DNA of 64,000 nt from Myxocyprinus asiaticus (GCF_019703515.2 NC_059388.1:7215479-7279478), one strand, 5' to 3'. Positions 12,063 through 24,419 are shown, numbered from the stretch's first letter. The notes: a model not told the origin generated them from the sequence alone. Translations and numbers: made by a program.

Positions 12063-13266
12063 CAGTTGAAGTCAGAAGTTTACATACACTTAGGTTGAAG
12101 TCATTAAAACTTATTTTGTAACCACTCCACAGATTTCATATTAGCCAACTATAGTTTTGGCATGTCGTTTAGGACATCTACTTTGTGCGTGACATAAGTA
12201 ATTGTTCCAACAATTGTTTACAGACAGATTGTAGCACTTTTAATTGACTATATCACAATTCCAGTGGGTCAGATTTTTACATACACTGAAGTTAACTGTG
12301 CCTTTAAGGATCTTGTGAAGATTCTGGAGGAAACAGGTAGATAATAATATATAAACACAGTAAAACGAGTTCTATATCAACATAACCTGAGAGGCTGCTC
12401 AGCAAGGAAGAAGCCACTGCTCCAAAACCGCCACAATAAGCCAGACTACATTTTGCAAGTGCACATGGGGACAAAGATCTTACTTTCTGGAGAAATGTCC
12501 TCAAGTCTGATGAAACAAAAATTTTACTGTTTGGCCATAATGACCATCAATATGTTTGGAGGAAAAAGGGTGAGGCTTGCAAGCTGATGAACACCATCCC
12601 AGCCGTGAATAGGCAGCATCATGTTGTGGGGGTGCTTTGCTTAAGGAGGGACTGGTGCACTTCACAAAATAGATGGCATCATGAGGAAGGAAATTTATGT
12701 GGATATATTGAAGCAACTTCTCAAGACATCAGCCAGGAAGTTAAAGCTCGGTCACAATGCCTCCAAGCATACCTCCAAATTTGTGGCAAAATGGCTTAAG
12801 GATAGTCAAGTCAGGGTATTGGAGTGACCATCACAAAGCCCTGACCTCAATCCGATTGTGGGCAGAACTAAAGAATCTTGTGCGAGCAAGGAGGCCTACA
12901 AACCTGACTCAGTTACACCAGATCTGTCTGGAGGAATGGGACAAAATTCCAGCAACTTATTGTGAGAAGCTTGTGGAAGGCTACCCAAAATGTTTGATTC
13001 AAGTTAAACAATTTAAAGGCAATGCTACCAAATACTAACAAAGTGTATGTAAACTTCTGACCCACTGGGAATGTGATGAAAGAAATAAAAGCTGAAATAA
13101 ATCATTCTGTCTACTATTATTCTGACATTATTCTGACTTAAAATAAAGTAGTGATCTTAACTGACCTATGACAGGGAATGATTTCTATTATGAAATGTCA
13201 GAAATTGTGAAAAACTGAGTTTAAATGTATTTGGCTAAGTTGTATGTAAACTTTTGGCTTCAGCTG
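12063..13266 (+). mobile_element. Sleeping Beauty-like Tc1 element, internally deleted
   Basis: The 5' end CAGTTGAAGTCAGAAGTTTA and the 3' end, whose reverse complement is CAGCTGAAGCCAAAAGTTTA, are flanked by TA at 12061-12062 and 13267-13268. The internal direct repeats CAGTGGGTCAGATTTTTACA (left) and AAACTTCTGACCCACTGGGA (right) are the inner binding sites typical of IR/DR-type Tc1 elements. Length is about 1.2 kb against about 1.6 kb for complete relatives. Confidence 0.9.
12300..13035 (+). pseudogene. Broken Tc1 transposase inside the Sleeping Beauty-like element
   Basis: Collinear fragments in different frames match a Tc1 transposase: DLVKILEETGR, a KRVLYQHNL-like segment, [17 protein letters not shown], the glycine-rich GGASMLWGCF-like region, KHTSKFVAKWL, QSPDLNPI and the C-terminal CLIQVKQFKGNATKY. 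The N-terminal DNA-binding part is mostly deleted, the usual DND aspartate motif is altered, and the codon after DLNPI no longer gives glutamate. Several frameshifts and stops make it inactive. Confidence 0.8.
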
Positions 13267-13289
13267 TATCATACACCCCGCACATTATG

Positions 13290-14400
13290 CTCAAATGCTT
13301 TCCTATGGTGAGCGAATGAATAAGCCCGCTGTCCTGCTGCACGAATGCGTGGCGAGCCCTCGTGGGCATGTCAGACTGGGTGTTAAAAACGATCAAGCAC
13401 GGTTATACGATTCAGTTTGTACGCTGGCCACCTCACTCCAGTCTGCAATCTGTTTTGCAATCTGTGGTCCGACCACAGGATGCGGCGGTGTTGCGCGCAG
13501 AGATTCACCGTCTCCTTGCAAAAAAGCGATAGAGACTGTCCAAGACTGCGACACACAGTGGGTTTACAGCCGTTATTTTCTCATTCCGAAGAAAGACGAT
13601 CATTCTATATCTGAGATGCTTGAATCACGCACTCGCAAAGCACCTATTCAAAATGTTAACTCAGAAATAGATCTTAACGCACATCCATACTCAGGACTGG
13701 TTTGCGTCAGTAGATCTGAAGGACGCATTCTTTCATGTATCAATTGCACCGAGTCACAAGCGGTTTTTGAGATTTGAACTGCATATCAATTCAAAGTCCT
13801 TCCTTTCAGTCTGTCTCTGGCTTCCCGCACATTTACAAAATGTATCAATGCGGCGTAAACCCCATTGAAAATGAATTGGGTGCATGTTTTGAATTACCTC
13901 GACAGTTGGTTATTACTAGCCCAAACAGAGGCTTCACTGACCGAACACAGAGACTTGCTGCTTTGCCATCTGAAAAATTTGGGTCTGAATGTCAACTGGG
14001 CGAAAAGCACACTTTTCCCCAGCCAGCAAATCTCCTTTTTGCATGCACCTCACACATGAGACCTCTCCAGTACTGGCTCAAGCACACGTTCCACATCGCG
14101 CCTGGATCCACGGGTGCATGCACATTGTGGTGACTCGCCGCTGCCTGGCTGTTCTTGCACCATGAACAGCGCCGGCCTTCTACCAACAGGGTCTTATGCT
14201 GGGTCAAAATTTCAGAAGAAAAGTGGTGACCACAGATGCATCCAACTCAGGTTGGGGCGTGGTGTGCGATGGACACCCGACTTTCAGCACCTGGACAGGT
14301 GCAGTACAGGCGAGACACATCAACTGCCTAGAACTACTGGCTGTCTTTCTAGCATTGAGAGCTTTTCATTCTGACATTATGAATCACCACTTTTGCAACC
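13290..14400 (+). pseudogene. DIRS-type retrotransposon fragment (reverse transcriptase and RNase H)
   Basis: Fragments in several frames read WVYSRYFLIPKKD, an NVNSEID/DWFASVDLKDA-like segment, a VLNYLDSWLLLAQTEASL-like stretch (the YLDD box appears as YLDS), HRDLLLCHLKNLGLNVNW, then VTTDASNSGWGVVCDG and HINCLELLAVFLALRAF, which are RNase H signatures. This order and spacing are typical of fish DIRS1-like elements. Many frameshifts and the altered catalytic box mark it as dead. No tyrosine recombinase region follows. Confidence 0.75.
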
Positions 14401-14511
14401 ATGTTGTGAGAGGGTTAATAAATCATACTGTGTATATCTATATGGTTTATATAAATCTCAGACTACATTAATTTCCATCTGGCGTCCGCCACGTGGGACT
14501 CTTCATAAACA

Positions 14512-14875
14512 CTTAAAGGAATAGTTCACCCAAAAATGAAAATTTGCTGATAATTTACTCACCCTCAGGCCATCCAAGATGTATCTGAGTTTTTTTCTTC
14601 ATCAAAACAGAATTTAAGACTTTTAGGATTTCATTTCAGGCCTCGTCCTTCAAACAATGCAAGTGAATGTACTCAATTTTTTGATGGTCCAAAATGCATA
14701 TTTAGGGTGCATCAAAATAATCCACACGACTCCAGTCGCCAAATAAAGTTATTCTGAACACAAACGATTGATTATTTTGAAAAACAAAACAATAGAGTCA
14801 GCTCTGTAAACAATGGAGTCGGAGTGTGCTCTGCTGGACAAACTACGTAATGACACCAATTCTAAAGCATTTTTT
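14512..14875 (+). repeat. Interspersed repeat beginning TTAAAGGAATAGTTCACCC
   Basis: It starts with TTAAAGGAATAGTTCACCC and continues with 'aaaaatgaaaatttgc' and 'tactcaccctcaggccatcc'. This is a repeat opening that is very common in cyprinid genomes and is usually regarded as a non-autonomous DNA transposon with a TTAA target. The far end is diverged. Confidence 0.6.
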
Positions 14876-14934
14876 TCTGCATTATATGTTCTGAAAAAAA
14901 GTTTTCATATCTGCGCATATCGGTGAAATATACG

Positions 14935-15010
14935 GCGATACAATATAGCGGTGAAATGCTAATATTGGCCGATAATATCGGCCAGCCGATATATCGGTCG
15001 GGCAGTAATG
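14935..15010. repeat. Short hAT-type remnant rich in GATATATCGG words
   Basis: Repeated CCGATA/TATCGG words in both orientations resemble the subterminal region of GATA-repeat hAT elements elsewhere in the window (17.8 and 19.5 kb). No ends are preserved. Confidence 0.4.
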
Positions 15011-15078
15011 TCACGTTGTGCGCCGTGATGGGATATAATTCCCCATAGTTACCGCAATTTTGAGTGAACTGAATCGAA

Positions 15079-15424
15079 AGGGAACGTCTCCGGTTACACA
15101 TGTAACCTCGGTTCCCTGAGATGAAGGGAATGAGAAATTGCGAAAGCTGGCCACAGTACTACTTCAGTTTCATAATACGAGTGACTCACTCTTGTCCCTC
15201 AGTCAGAAAATTCTGAAGAAATTGTGACTGAGTGTCCGCTTATATAGGCCAACTGCGCGCCTTAAGGGGCGGGGCTCAGACACCATTGCCAATCAGAGGA
15301 CCAGCGTGATTGTATAAGGGTTTCAGCAAGATCATAAGGACACTCCCCATAGTGCTAACAGCAATGTCTCATTCCCTACATCTCAGGGAACCGAGGTTAA
15401 ATGTGTAACCGGAGACGTTTCCAT
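15079..15424. repeat. Inverted-repeat (hairpin) element with ~60-bp arms, DIRS-terminal-like
   Basis: The left arm begins GGGAACGTCTCCGGTTACAC and runs to about 15140. The right arm, 15361-15422, is its reverse complement with few mismatches, ending GTGTAACCGGAGACGTTTCC. The 'aacctcggttccctgagat' core lies in the arms, and the loop contains TATATAGG and a GGGGCGGGGC box. The same core is found in terminal repeats of fish DIRS elements, and a DIRS fragment lies 0.7 kb upstream. Confidence 0.6.
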
Positions 15425-15924
15425 ATTAGTTGAAAGCCTATTCAGTTTCCTTGTGTTCCCAAAATAATGCTGCCAAATGTGTTCTTATCGAATTTGTATT
15501 TGTATTGCATTTCATCAATACAGTTAATGCTGCCTAAATGTGGTGAACGTGGTCTTGTATTATTTAATGATTTAATCACTTTCATCTTTGTTTCTTTAAT
15601 ACAAAGATATATGTATATTAGTGAACCTGTAGAGTTGTGTTTGCTATGCGTAAGCACAAACTGCTCTGTGGAAATAAAGCAAACTATACTTCGAGCACCT
15701 CCTAAGATGAATGAAACATGGAAAAAAGAATAACACTTTATATGCGCATGTTCCATGAGACAGGTTCACGCTGCACACCTCTGAACAAACCATGCATCAG
15801 ACACTGGCATTGATGGCTTTTCTTTTATGTGTTCTTAAAAATATAATAGTGTTTCTTCATGCACGTGTCTTTGTGTCTAACAGACGTCTTACAGCCTATC
15901 GCAATGCCCTAATCATGATATGTA

Positions 15925-16813
15925 AATATGTGCATATCTATCAGTGGGTAGGGCTTCACTTGAGACTCAGAGAATTGAAGTAACATGGACAGGGTTTTTT
16001 TTTTTTGCCATTTAAAATTTCGGCAAATTCAGTGACATATTGCATCGGCGCTTCATAAGCATAAATTTGCTTCTCATCTTCTCACGGGCATCTGTGTTTC
16101 ACGTGAGTGTTACACAAGCTATCTCTTGAGCATGCAAGTGCATGCGAGTCCAGCAGGCTTCCCAATATTTGTGCTCCAGAATCAGGAGAGGGCAGAGCGG
16201 GATCACTCGCGCCACTCAATCCAGTTTCTCTTGATATTGTGCTGCAGACCACTAAACTTACTAGACCCATTGGAATTATACTTGAAAGTTTTTTACCTTA
16301 AAACGCTATGGAGGAAGTCAAACATCTCAAATGGCTAGACAGCCCGACATTCAAACCACCATTGACAAGTAAAACAGCTACAACACTGTAATGTACCTAA
16401 ATAAAGGGGTATTAAACTACACATCATCACCCTTCATAAAATTCTGTTCAATGTTGTCAGATATTAGGGGAAACAATGGCCATGTTTGCCTAAAGATATT
16501 CAAATATTCTCTGTAGAGATTACTTAATTAAGAGCCTTACGAAGTGTTTATTTTTGTTGGATAATTTTTACTTATGTGTTATTTTCATTGTTTCATTGCT
16601 TTGAGAAGATGTTGAGTTTCTTGAGGAAAGTTTATAATAATGATACTGGTCAACAACATATCGGGCTGAAATACTGTATGTGAGCCTGTATGTTTTTTTT
16701 TTTTTTTTTACATTTTTACTTTGAGTATGTTTGTCAAGTTCCAAATAAAGAGAAAATTAGGTAAGACATGTATAGTGACATAAAATGATTTAAATTGTGA
16801 TCGCTCACCCCTA
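15925..16813 (+). mobile_element. Partial hAT copy related to the element at 27971-29522
   Basis: It shares 'tatctatcagtg.gtagggctt', 'cagagaattgaag', 'tgcatgcgagtccagcaggctt' and 'gagtttcttgaggaaagtttataata' in the same order with the 28-kb copy. It ends with TCGCTCACCCCTA, similar to a hAT right end. The left terminus is missing. Confidence 0.65.
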
Positions 16814-17209
16814 TGTTTTATAATATAAATTTACTGCTGTGATTCTTTTGAATTTAACTCGGGTGGTAAATAATGTGAAGCTGTTTTTGCACTGATGACA
16901 GATTTATTCATTTTATCTCTAGTCTTATGTTTTGTTTGCATCCATAAAATTTCCTTCCCAAAAAAGAGATGTCAAATGAGATGAAGTTCCTTTTATTTAT
17001 AAAGTATATTGACTGAGTTATCCAAAAGTAGACGACATCACATGGTTATTTAATATATATAAACCAATTTTTCATTGAATTTACAGCAAAAATAACTAGA
17101 TCACGATATACTGATAAAAAATTACTCTTTCATATATGCTATAAATGAATTTCCTTTAAATATTTTGCACAAGTCTATGCAAAACCTGCTATTGCATGTT
17201 AACCCAAGT

Positions 17210-17410
17210 AAAGCTGAATCTCCCCACACACGCACTGATAACTGGTGTGTGTTGTGATTAGGGGACTCAGCAGGGCCCTGCAGTGAGCACAGGAGCCACA
17301 GACAAGAGAGAAGCTGCTCTTATCTCAGGCAATTAATCAGAGAGACTTATATTGCGGGACAATTATTCAAAGCTTATTCTTGAATGACTTACAGCCGAAA
17401 GCGTGCAGAA
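17210..17410. promoter_or_regulatory. Candidate conserved non-coding block C
   Basis: Unique sequence with ACTGATAACTGG, CTCTTATCTCAGG (GATA cores in both orientations), CAATTAATCAG and GGGACAATTATTC. Composition differs from the AT-rich flanks, and no repeat or coding frame was recognised. Enhancer activity is inference. Confidence 0.3.
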
Positions 17411-17639
17411 GTTTCCTCTGCTGGACGTGAAGGTCGCAAGAGCAAGGAGACACTGCAGGACAGAAAGCCGCTGGTGCATTTGTGCGTGTTTAAGATAGAT
17501 ACTGCAGACAAGGTCAAAGTCACAGCAAACTCTACTTCTGCTTAGATTTATTTCACACAAAGCATTTTTTTCATCTTGTTCTTGTTCTTTCAACTAGTCA
17601 GCATCTCTCCTCTCATGTGTTTTCATGTTAAATGTAAAA

Positions 17640-19547
17640 TAGGAATGTACAAATATTGAATTTTGGCCTATATAGATTGTGATAATTTTATGTTATGGCC
17701 AAAAACAAATATGATGGCCGATATTACTACTCTGTACTGTTTATTTTCTTTTATTCCATGCTTTGAGAGGTTTTCATGCTTCAAGTAAAAAAAATCAGGC
17801 ATCATAATATCGGTATATATCGGTTTTGCCAATTAATCGGCACCGATAACAGATCTCTAAAACTATCGGTTATCGGCAAAAATCCACACCGATAGCTTTC
17901 CCCTTTGTGTCCGGTGCTGGAGCGGCTGGGAAGGGTCCGCTGTCATTAGACAGTGTGAGAGTGGCCTCTAGAGGCGAAATAAAAACTATCACTTCACTGA
18001 TGCCTTGTGGTGTTTGTTTTGACACGTGAGAGTACACTCTGCATGGAGCAGAACACTTCAGATGCAGATTTAAAACATAAATAACAAAAAGGTATGTATA
18101 CAGTACACTACAGTACACATTGTCATATCATTGTAAAGTAATTAATTTGTTGACTAGATGCTGCATTAGTAATGTTTGCCTAACATTAAAGCTAACCTCA
18201 AGCGGTTAGAACAATGTGACAAAAATACATGGAAATTCTACCCAAACGTTTAAATGTCACGATAGATACCATCTATTATTATCTATTTGCATTAGTTTAT
18301 ATCCAGCTGATCACGTTTATGCATTTGTTAGTCAGCTAAGTTGCATATTTAAAGCAAGTGACGTGAGAAAGCAAATTAATATCTTCATGCAGCCAAGAGA
18401 AACGTATAAACAAATCAGAAAAGCATCTGATTTCAATTCAATTTTTTTATCCTCACTGCAATACGATGACTTCAGATCGATCACATTCTTGTGCTAAAAA
18501 AGGCTAGACACAGTGCAACAAATACAGTTTAACAGAAAGCAGGTGTCTCAATATGCTTTTACAGTTCTTTTTAATTAGACACATCATCTAAAAAAATGCG
18601 CTCCTGCACAAGACGCTGAATAAACAAAAACAAAGTGAAACAAAGATGTTCGTCTAGCATGCTTTTACATAGAAAACAAATAGATGGTTGCAAAAGCATT
18701 CAGTGTGAACAGCCCCTTACAGTAGGTGGAGGTCTATGGGCATTGCATCTTGCTCTCTTATAAGATTTTCTCAGATTAAGCAATGAGTTGTTTAAATGCT
18801 TTGTCAGGAAAAATGTTCAACTTGGAAATGTGTCTCAAGATCCTCGTGTTCAGTTCCAGTCTGTTGTGTTCCATCTGTTTGAACAGCCCCTGGCCTGGGC
18901 TCATAGTCTGAGCCGCTTCACCACCGAGTTCAGCCGAATACCACTGCTATCTGTGAATATTGCTACTCTACATACAACTGTACTGAATAAAAAAAACAAT
19001 GTGGTATTTTGCTGTTATTATGAAGCTTGAGTCTAGAGTAGTAGGAATCAGTGCAAGTGTAACACCATATGAACTGTCTATTGAAGCATTTTCCCCCCTC
19101 ATTTTACTTTTGACTTAACATTTGAGAATACGGACCGACTAAAACTTTTTATTTATTTATTTTATGCACATTAGTTGAAAATGAAATGCTCTTTTTAAAC
19201 AGTCAGGATAGGAATGTTCTTTGCAATAATATAACAGCGCAGAATGGTTTATGTATTTATTGCGCCCTCTTGTGGACTGAGGAAACAACATCAATTTAAA
19301 AATCAGCTGACTTAAAATGTGAATATTAGTTTATATGTATTAATATTTGTGTATTTATTTCATTTAAAAGTGTACAGTACATATTCATGGTTCAGTCAGT
19401 ACTGTTTATGTTTGTAATAAAGTTCAGCACTATTTTACTTTGAGTGTTCAATCAATTTTAAAAACTATCAGTTGATTAATCGGTTATCGGCAGGTATTGC
19501 CCAACTTAGTTATTGTATCGTTAAAATCCATTATCGGTCGACCTCTA
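17640..19547. mobile_element. Old hAT-type remnants with CCGATA/TATCGG ends
   Basis: One fragment begins TAGGAATGTACAAATATTG at about 17640 and runs to GCACCGATAACAGATCTCTA at about 17859. A second appears to begin there (AAAACTATCGGTTATCGG) and ends with TTATCGGTCGACCTCTA at 19547. The interior contains 'ttgcgccctcttgtgga', a phrase frequent in fish hAT copies. No exact target duplication was identified and no transposase frame remains. Confidence 0.4.
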
Positions 19548-19578
19548 CATCAGTATGTTACAACATAACAGAAGATAG

Positions 19579-20158
19579 TTAAAGGAATGTTCCAGGTTCC
19601 ATACAAGTTAAGCTCAGTCAACAGCATTTGTGGCATAATGTTGATTACCACAAAAAATTATTTAGACTCATCCCTCATTTCCTTAAAAAATACAAAAATA
19701 AATAAAATGAGGTTACAGTGAGGCACTTAAAATGGAAGTGAATGGGGCCCATTTTTGGAGGGTTTAAAGGCAGAAATGTAAATCTTACAATTTTATAAAA
19801 GCACTTACTGTACATGAATTCTTATGTCGGAAACTGTGTATCATTTTAGCTGTAAAGTTGTTTAAATCATCATTTACCGGGATTACAGGGTTTAAGATGT
19901 TGCATTGTCATGGCAATGGAGTTGTAAAATTGGATAAAACTTTATACAGAAAAGGTAAGCAAACGATTTTATGTTGCTAAAGTCATGTTAACATGCATAT
20001 GCTTTACATCTTGCTGCTATACTTTTGAAACAGTGAGTATTTCAGCGTTTACAGATTGGCCCCATTCACTTCCATAGTACATTTTTGTGGTAATCAATAT
20101 TATTTCACAAATACTGTTGATTGAGCTTAACTTGTATTGAACCCAGAATATTCCTTTA
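19579..20158. mobile_element. TTAA-ended non-autonomous DNA element, copy 1
   Basis: The left end TTAAAGGAATGTTCCAGGTT and the right end, AACCCAGAATATTCCTTTA, are inverted repeats. 'acaagttaagctcagtcaac' on the left is mirrored by 'gttgattgagcttaacttgt' on the right. It carries 'aatggaagtgaatgggg' and its inverse near the two ends. There is no coding capacity. It is collinear with copy 2 at 20695-21319. Confidence 0.75.
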
Positions 20159-20694
20159 TTTAGTACTTTTGAAACCTGGCATAAAATAAGATACTATTTA
20201 AATTAGAAAAAAAAAAAGCCTTGATATTATACCATGGCAATAATAAAATAACACTACTATTGAGCATTACGATATAGTCTCTGATATGTCGTTCATGTAA
20301 ATCCATCTAGATGACACTTTTTTTTGTGTTGTTTTGTATATGGAGTTTTTAGCATAATACACTTGGTTTTGAAGACTTTTTTATAATTGAAATTTTAATG
20401 AATTAAAATGATAGTTTTTGTCATTTAAATTGATAGCAGTTGTTTGACAGTCAATGGCAAAATAAAAAAAAAAAAAAAAGAAAGAAACATCTTTTTTTAG
20501 GGTTTTCCAATGTGTAATGCCAATATCAAGAAAGCATGGTTACCAATGGCCGATTATTGTCAATATATAAATGAAAAACAATTTAATAATTGCAAATGAA
20601 CAATACACAACATCTCTGAAATTAACACCTATTTTACACTAATACCATTTGAATACTGAAAATGTACGTTGACATTTTTTTTCTATTATCAAAA

Positions 20695-21319
20695 TTAAAG
20701 GAATATTCCGGGTTCAATACAAGTTAAGCTCAACTGACAGTATTTGTGGCATAATGTTGATTATCACAAAAATGAGTTTCGACTCATCTTTCCTTTTCTT
20801 TAAAAAAAGCAAAAATCTTGGTTACAGTGAGGCACTTACAATGGAAGTGAATGGGGACAATTTTTTGAAGGGTTTAAACAGAAACGTGAAGCTTATAATT
20901 TTATAAAAGCACTTACATTAATTCTTCTGTTAAAACTTGTGTATTATTTGAGCTTTCAAGTTGTTTAAATCATCATTTTTACAGTCATTTTAGGGTTTGT
21001 TGACTACATCATCATGGTAACAAAGTTGTAAAATTGGTTATAACTTTACACAGAAAAAGTTAAGTGATTTTGTCACACTAAAATCATTTTTACACTCATA
21101 TCCTTTATGTCTTGTGGCTATACTTTTGAAACAGTATTTTAATGTTCAAAAATTGGCCCCCATTCACTTCCACTGTAAGTGTCACACTGGAACCAACATT
21201 TTTGCTTTTTTTAAAGAAAAGGAGGGACAATTCATAATACATTTTTGTGGTAATCAATATTATGCCAAAAATGCTGTCAATTTTGCTCAACTTGTATTGA
21301 ACCTGGAATATTCCTTTAA
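20695..21319. mobile_element. TTAA-ended non-autonomous DNA element, copy 2
   Basis: It starts TTAAAGGAATATTCCGGGTT and ends AACCTGGAATATTCCTTTAA, with TTAA at both edges (20695-20698 and 21316-21319). The body is collinear with copy 1 (frequent-repeat words 'gaggcactta', 'ttgtttaaatcatcattt', 'gctatacttttgaaacag'). Apparent frames inside it are antisense shadows of the repeat. Confidence 0.8.
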
Positions 21320-22053
21320 GGAAGTGACACAAGGGAAGGCTAAAGTCCCAAATATACTTCCTATGAAATAGAAGAACAAATGGGTGTGATGTCATTTAGA
21401 ACAAAATCTGGCCAAAAAAATTGTGGTTTTGCATTTGTTTCGGTGGTTCATAACAGCTCGCCTGGGTGAACTTTTAGGAAAACATCTAACCATCTGTTAA
21501 ACATCTTACTGCTATTGGTCGACGTCATTGGTAGGTGTGACCTGGAGCTCCACCTACCTTGACGCAGACAGCTGATTTTGTTTATTTTGTTCAGTCAGTC
21601 AAAATCAGTCAACAAGGACACACTGGCGTGCAGATTTATTAGGAAGCTGGTGCAAATTTACCAACATCTGTCTGATTGTTCATGTAGTGAAATTTTCCAA
21701 GATGTCATGCGAGGTTTTGTTTTAATTAGTCTACAAAAGGAATAAAATCTACTTAAATACCCTCAAGTGCCCATTTACTCATGTGCCGTCTGCAGCAAAA
21801 GCCATTCACACATCTGCCCAAGTTAAGATAAGCCTATCATCATCCTTTTATATTTATTCTGCACATTAACACTTTTAGACACTGATCTTTCCAGCAGTAT
21901 CAGTGTCATCATTAATTACCAGAACTAGAGCATAGCATGTTAGCGCATTAGCAGCATGAATTCAGAATGGAAACAAGACAAATTAAACATATTCTACTGC
22001 ATATATATTATTTTAAATCATCATCAAGTGGTTAAAACAGGCTCTTTTACTGA

Positions 22054-22600
22054 CAGAAATACTCAGACCAGCCCAACTGGCACCAACAATCATGCCATGG
22101 TCAAAATCACTGAGATCACATTTTTCCCATTCTGATGGTTGATGTGAACATTAACTGAAGCTCTTGACCCATATCTGCATGATTTTATGCACTGTACTGC
22201 TGCCACACGATTGGTTGATTAGATAATCGCATGGATGATTGTTGGTGCCAGACGGGCTGGTTTGAGTATTTCTGTAACTGCTGATCTCCTGGGATTTTCA
22301 TGCACAACAGTCTCTAGAATTTACTCAGAATGGTGCCAAAAACAAAAAAAACGTCCATTGAGTGGCAGTTCTGTGGATGGAAATGCCTTGTTGAGAGAGG
22401 TCGACAGAGAATGGCCAGACTGGTTTGAACTGACAAAGTCTACGGTAACTCAGATAACCGCACTGTACAGCTGTGGTGAGAAAAATATAATCTCAGAATG
22501 CTGTTCTGAGATGCAGTTTGGCGCTGTTTTGGTGGCACGAGGGGACCTACACAATATTAGGCAGGTGATTTTAATGATGTGGCTGATTGATGTATATGTC
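22054..22600 (+). mobile_element. Palindromic Tc1-derived element, left-truncated copy
   Basis: It contains a left arm ('gaaatactcagaccagccc...') inverted relative to 'gggctggtttgagtatttc' near 22255. The right half encodes a Tc1 helix-turn-helix remnant: MIVGARRAGLSISVTADLLGF, TTVSRIYSEWCQKQ, and downstream STVTQITALYSCGEKN. It ends with 'ggcaggtgattttaatgatgtggctga', the family's terminal repeat. No catalytic DDE domain follows. A sibling is at 37244-39605. Confidence 0.75.
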
Positions 22601-22849
22601 TATTGGTAGAGTGTATACTTTTTATCTATTTAATATGGACAATCAGAATTGATTTAGATGTTTTAATGGATGTTATGCTTTTTAATATTAATATAATATC
22701 AATGCATTTCCTCTTGTTTTAAATCATTCATAATTCTCTTACAGTTGCGATCAAACTGGTTTTAAAAAAAGCTATTGTAGGAAAGTTTGTTTTGTAGATC
22801 TCTCGTCCATTAAACACACTCCTACAGGTTGATTCATTTCCACACATGC

Positions 22850-23030
22850 ACACAGGACGCTTTCAGATGTTAGTAATTGTCCCGCGAGGAGGCTGTGTGG
22901 AATTGGAACATTAAAAGTATCTTATCTCTTCTCATTTAGCCTGTGACTCGCATTCTCCATTGATTGGAGCCCCCAATAAACGAGCTGTCTTTAATTGCAG
23001 CAGCCCTTAATCCAACTTTTCTTTTTTAAT
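22850..23030. promoter_or_regulatory. Candidate conserved non-coding block D1
   Basis: Unique, GC-balanced sequence with GTATCTTATCTCTTC (GATA cores on the minus strand), CCATTGATTGGAG, CCCCAATAAACGAG, TTTAATTGCAGCAGCC and CCTTAATCC. Homeodomain and GATA words are dense over about 150 bp. No repeat or open frame explains it. Confidence 0.3.
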
Positions 23031-23289
23031 GTACCACAGAGAGAGGAAGGGGGGGTGCTGAGAAAGATTTTAATGAAAGTGATATGAGTTCAACCCCCCT
23101 TACCATACCTAACTATTTGTGTGTGTATTAGCATGACGGTTCGAGAGAGCTGGTTAGTTGCATCAGGCATTGGACTCTGGTAAATTGACAGCTCTCTTTC
23201 TCTCTGCTCATTCACTCTTTACCTTATCTCTCCATTTTAATTACTTCACAATGTGTGTGTAAGCTTGTTTTCATTCCCATGTACCATTT

Positions 23290-23560
23290 TTGGCGCAGTG
23301 GCTTTCTCACATTATCACTCCCTGTCTTTAGTCTTATTCGCATTTGTAAGTGACACAATCAATTAAGCGCTGTGTGTTTATATGTGAGAGCGTACAAATC
23401 CATGCTTTTCTTCGCCAGTGCCAAATGAAACGGGAAGGAGGGGGTGATTTTTGATATCAGATGAAAGAGAAACTGGTTTCAAGTGAAAACCAAGCCGTTT
23501 CTCTGCTGGACGGACAAGTAAAGGCCTGATGTCTGAAAATTATCACACACATTCAGGAAT
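23290..23560. promoter_or_regulatory. Candidate conserved non-coding block D2
   Basis: A second unique block 260 bp after D1. It contains CATTATCACTCC, CAATCAATTAAGCGC, TTCGCCAGTGCC and AAAACCAAGCCG words. It lies about 2.2 kb upstream of the large taf3 exon. Function is inferred only from composition. Confidence 0.25.
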
Positions 23561-24419
23561 ATATCTTTTTAATCCCTCCCATGAGCACTTTGTTTGAGCA
23601 CCAAACACATGCTGGTTTTCATATAATATGTGGTACTCTCCACGAGTTGGGTGCACTTTGGTGTCCTATTAGTTTTTATGGCATTAGAGGCACAAATTCC
23701 ATGTTTTTTGTTGCAAGAACTATTAGATATTTTGGATATAAACTATCATCAAACACGAGATTAATATAGCATGAAATGTAGGTCATTTTAAACGCATCAA
23801 ATGTCTGCTGTCATCCATTCAACATTGTTAGTAAAGTTATTGAGAGAAAAATGATCAAATGAATATTTGTCTTTAATTTATGAGAAATGAAAATGTATCA
23901 ATAACTTTAATTCAACATTTGGTCCCAGACTAGCTTGCCTATACTGAGTGATAGCGTCATTGAGGCTAAGTCTGCAATTCTGTTAATCATTCTGACAATC
24001 ACACTAAATAACACTTTTTAAATAACAGTTTTAAACTGTATTTAGACATGTCCTAAATATTAGTAACAGGTTTGCAAAAATTGCAAACCTCATATAAAAT
24101 AAATAGATATACAAAATCCATTTATCCTAATATTTCGTTTGACCTTCTGAATTTGACTACCTACATTTCCTGAAGTTTAAGCACAACCTGATCATTGAAA
24201 AAGGGGAAAAACATTAAAATAATTTTGTACCCTATTCAGGGCCAGGGTCATATCCATCCTCAAACTCTCAAACTCACTTTCCCTTTTTTCATTCTCTGCA
24301 TTAATTGTTTGAGAGAAAAATGAGTACTTCTATTCCAGGAAGAAGAGAAAACTAAGGATAGAGACGTAAAATGCAAATATCACCCATGCTTTTTTTCATA
24401 CAAATTAAATGTCAGCGTC

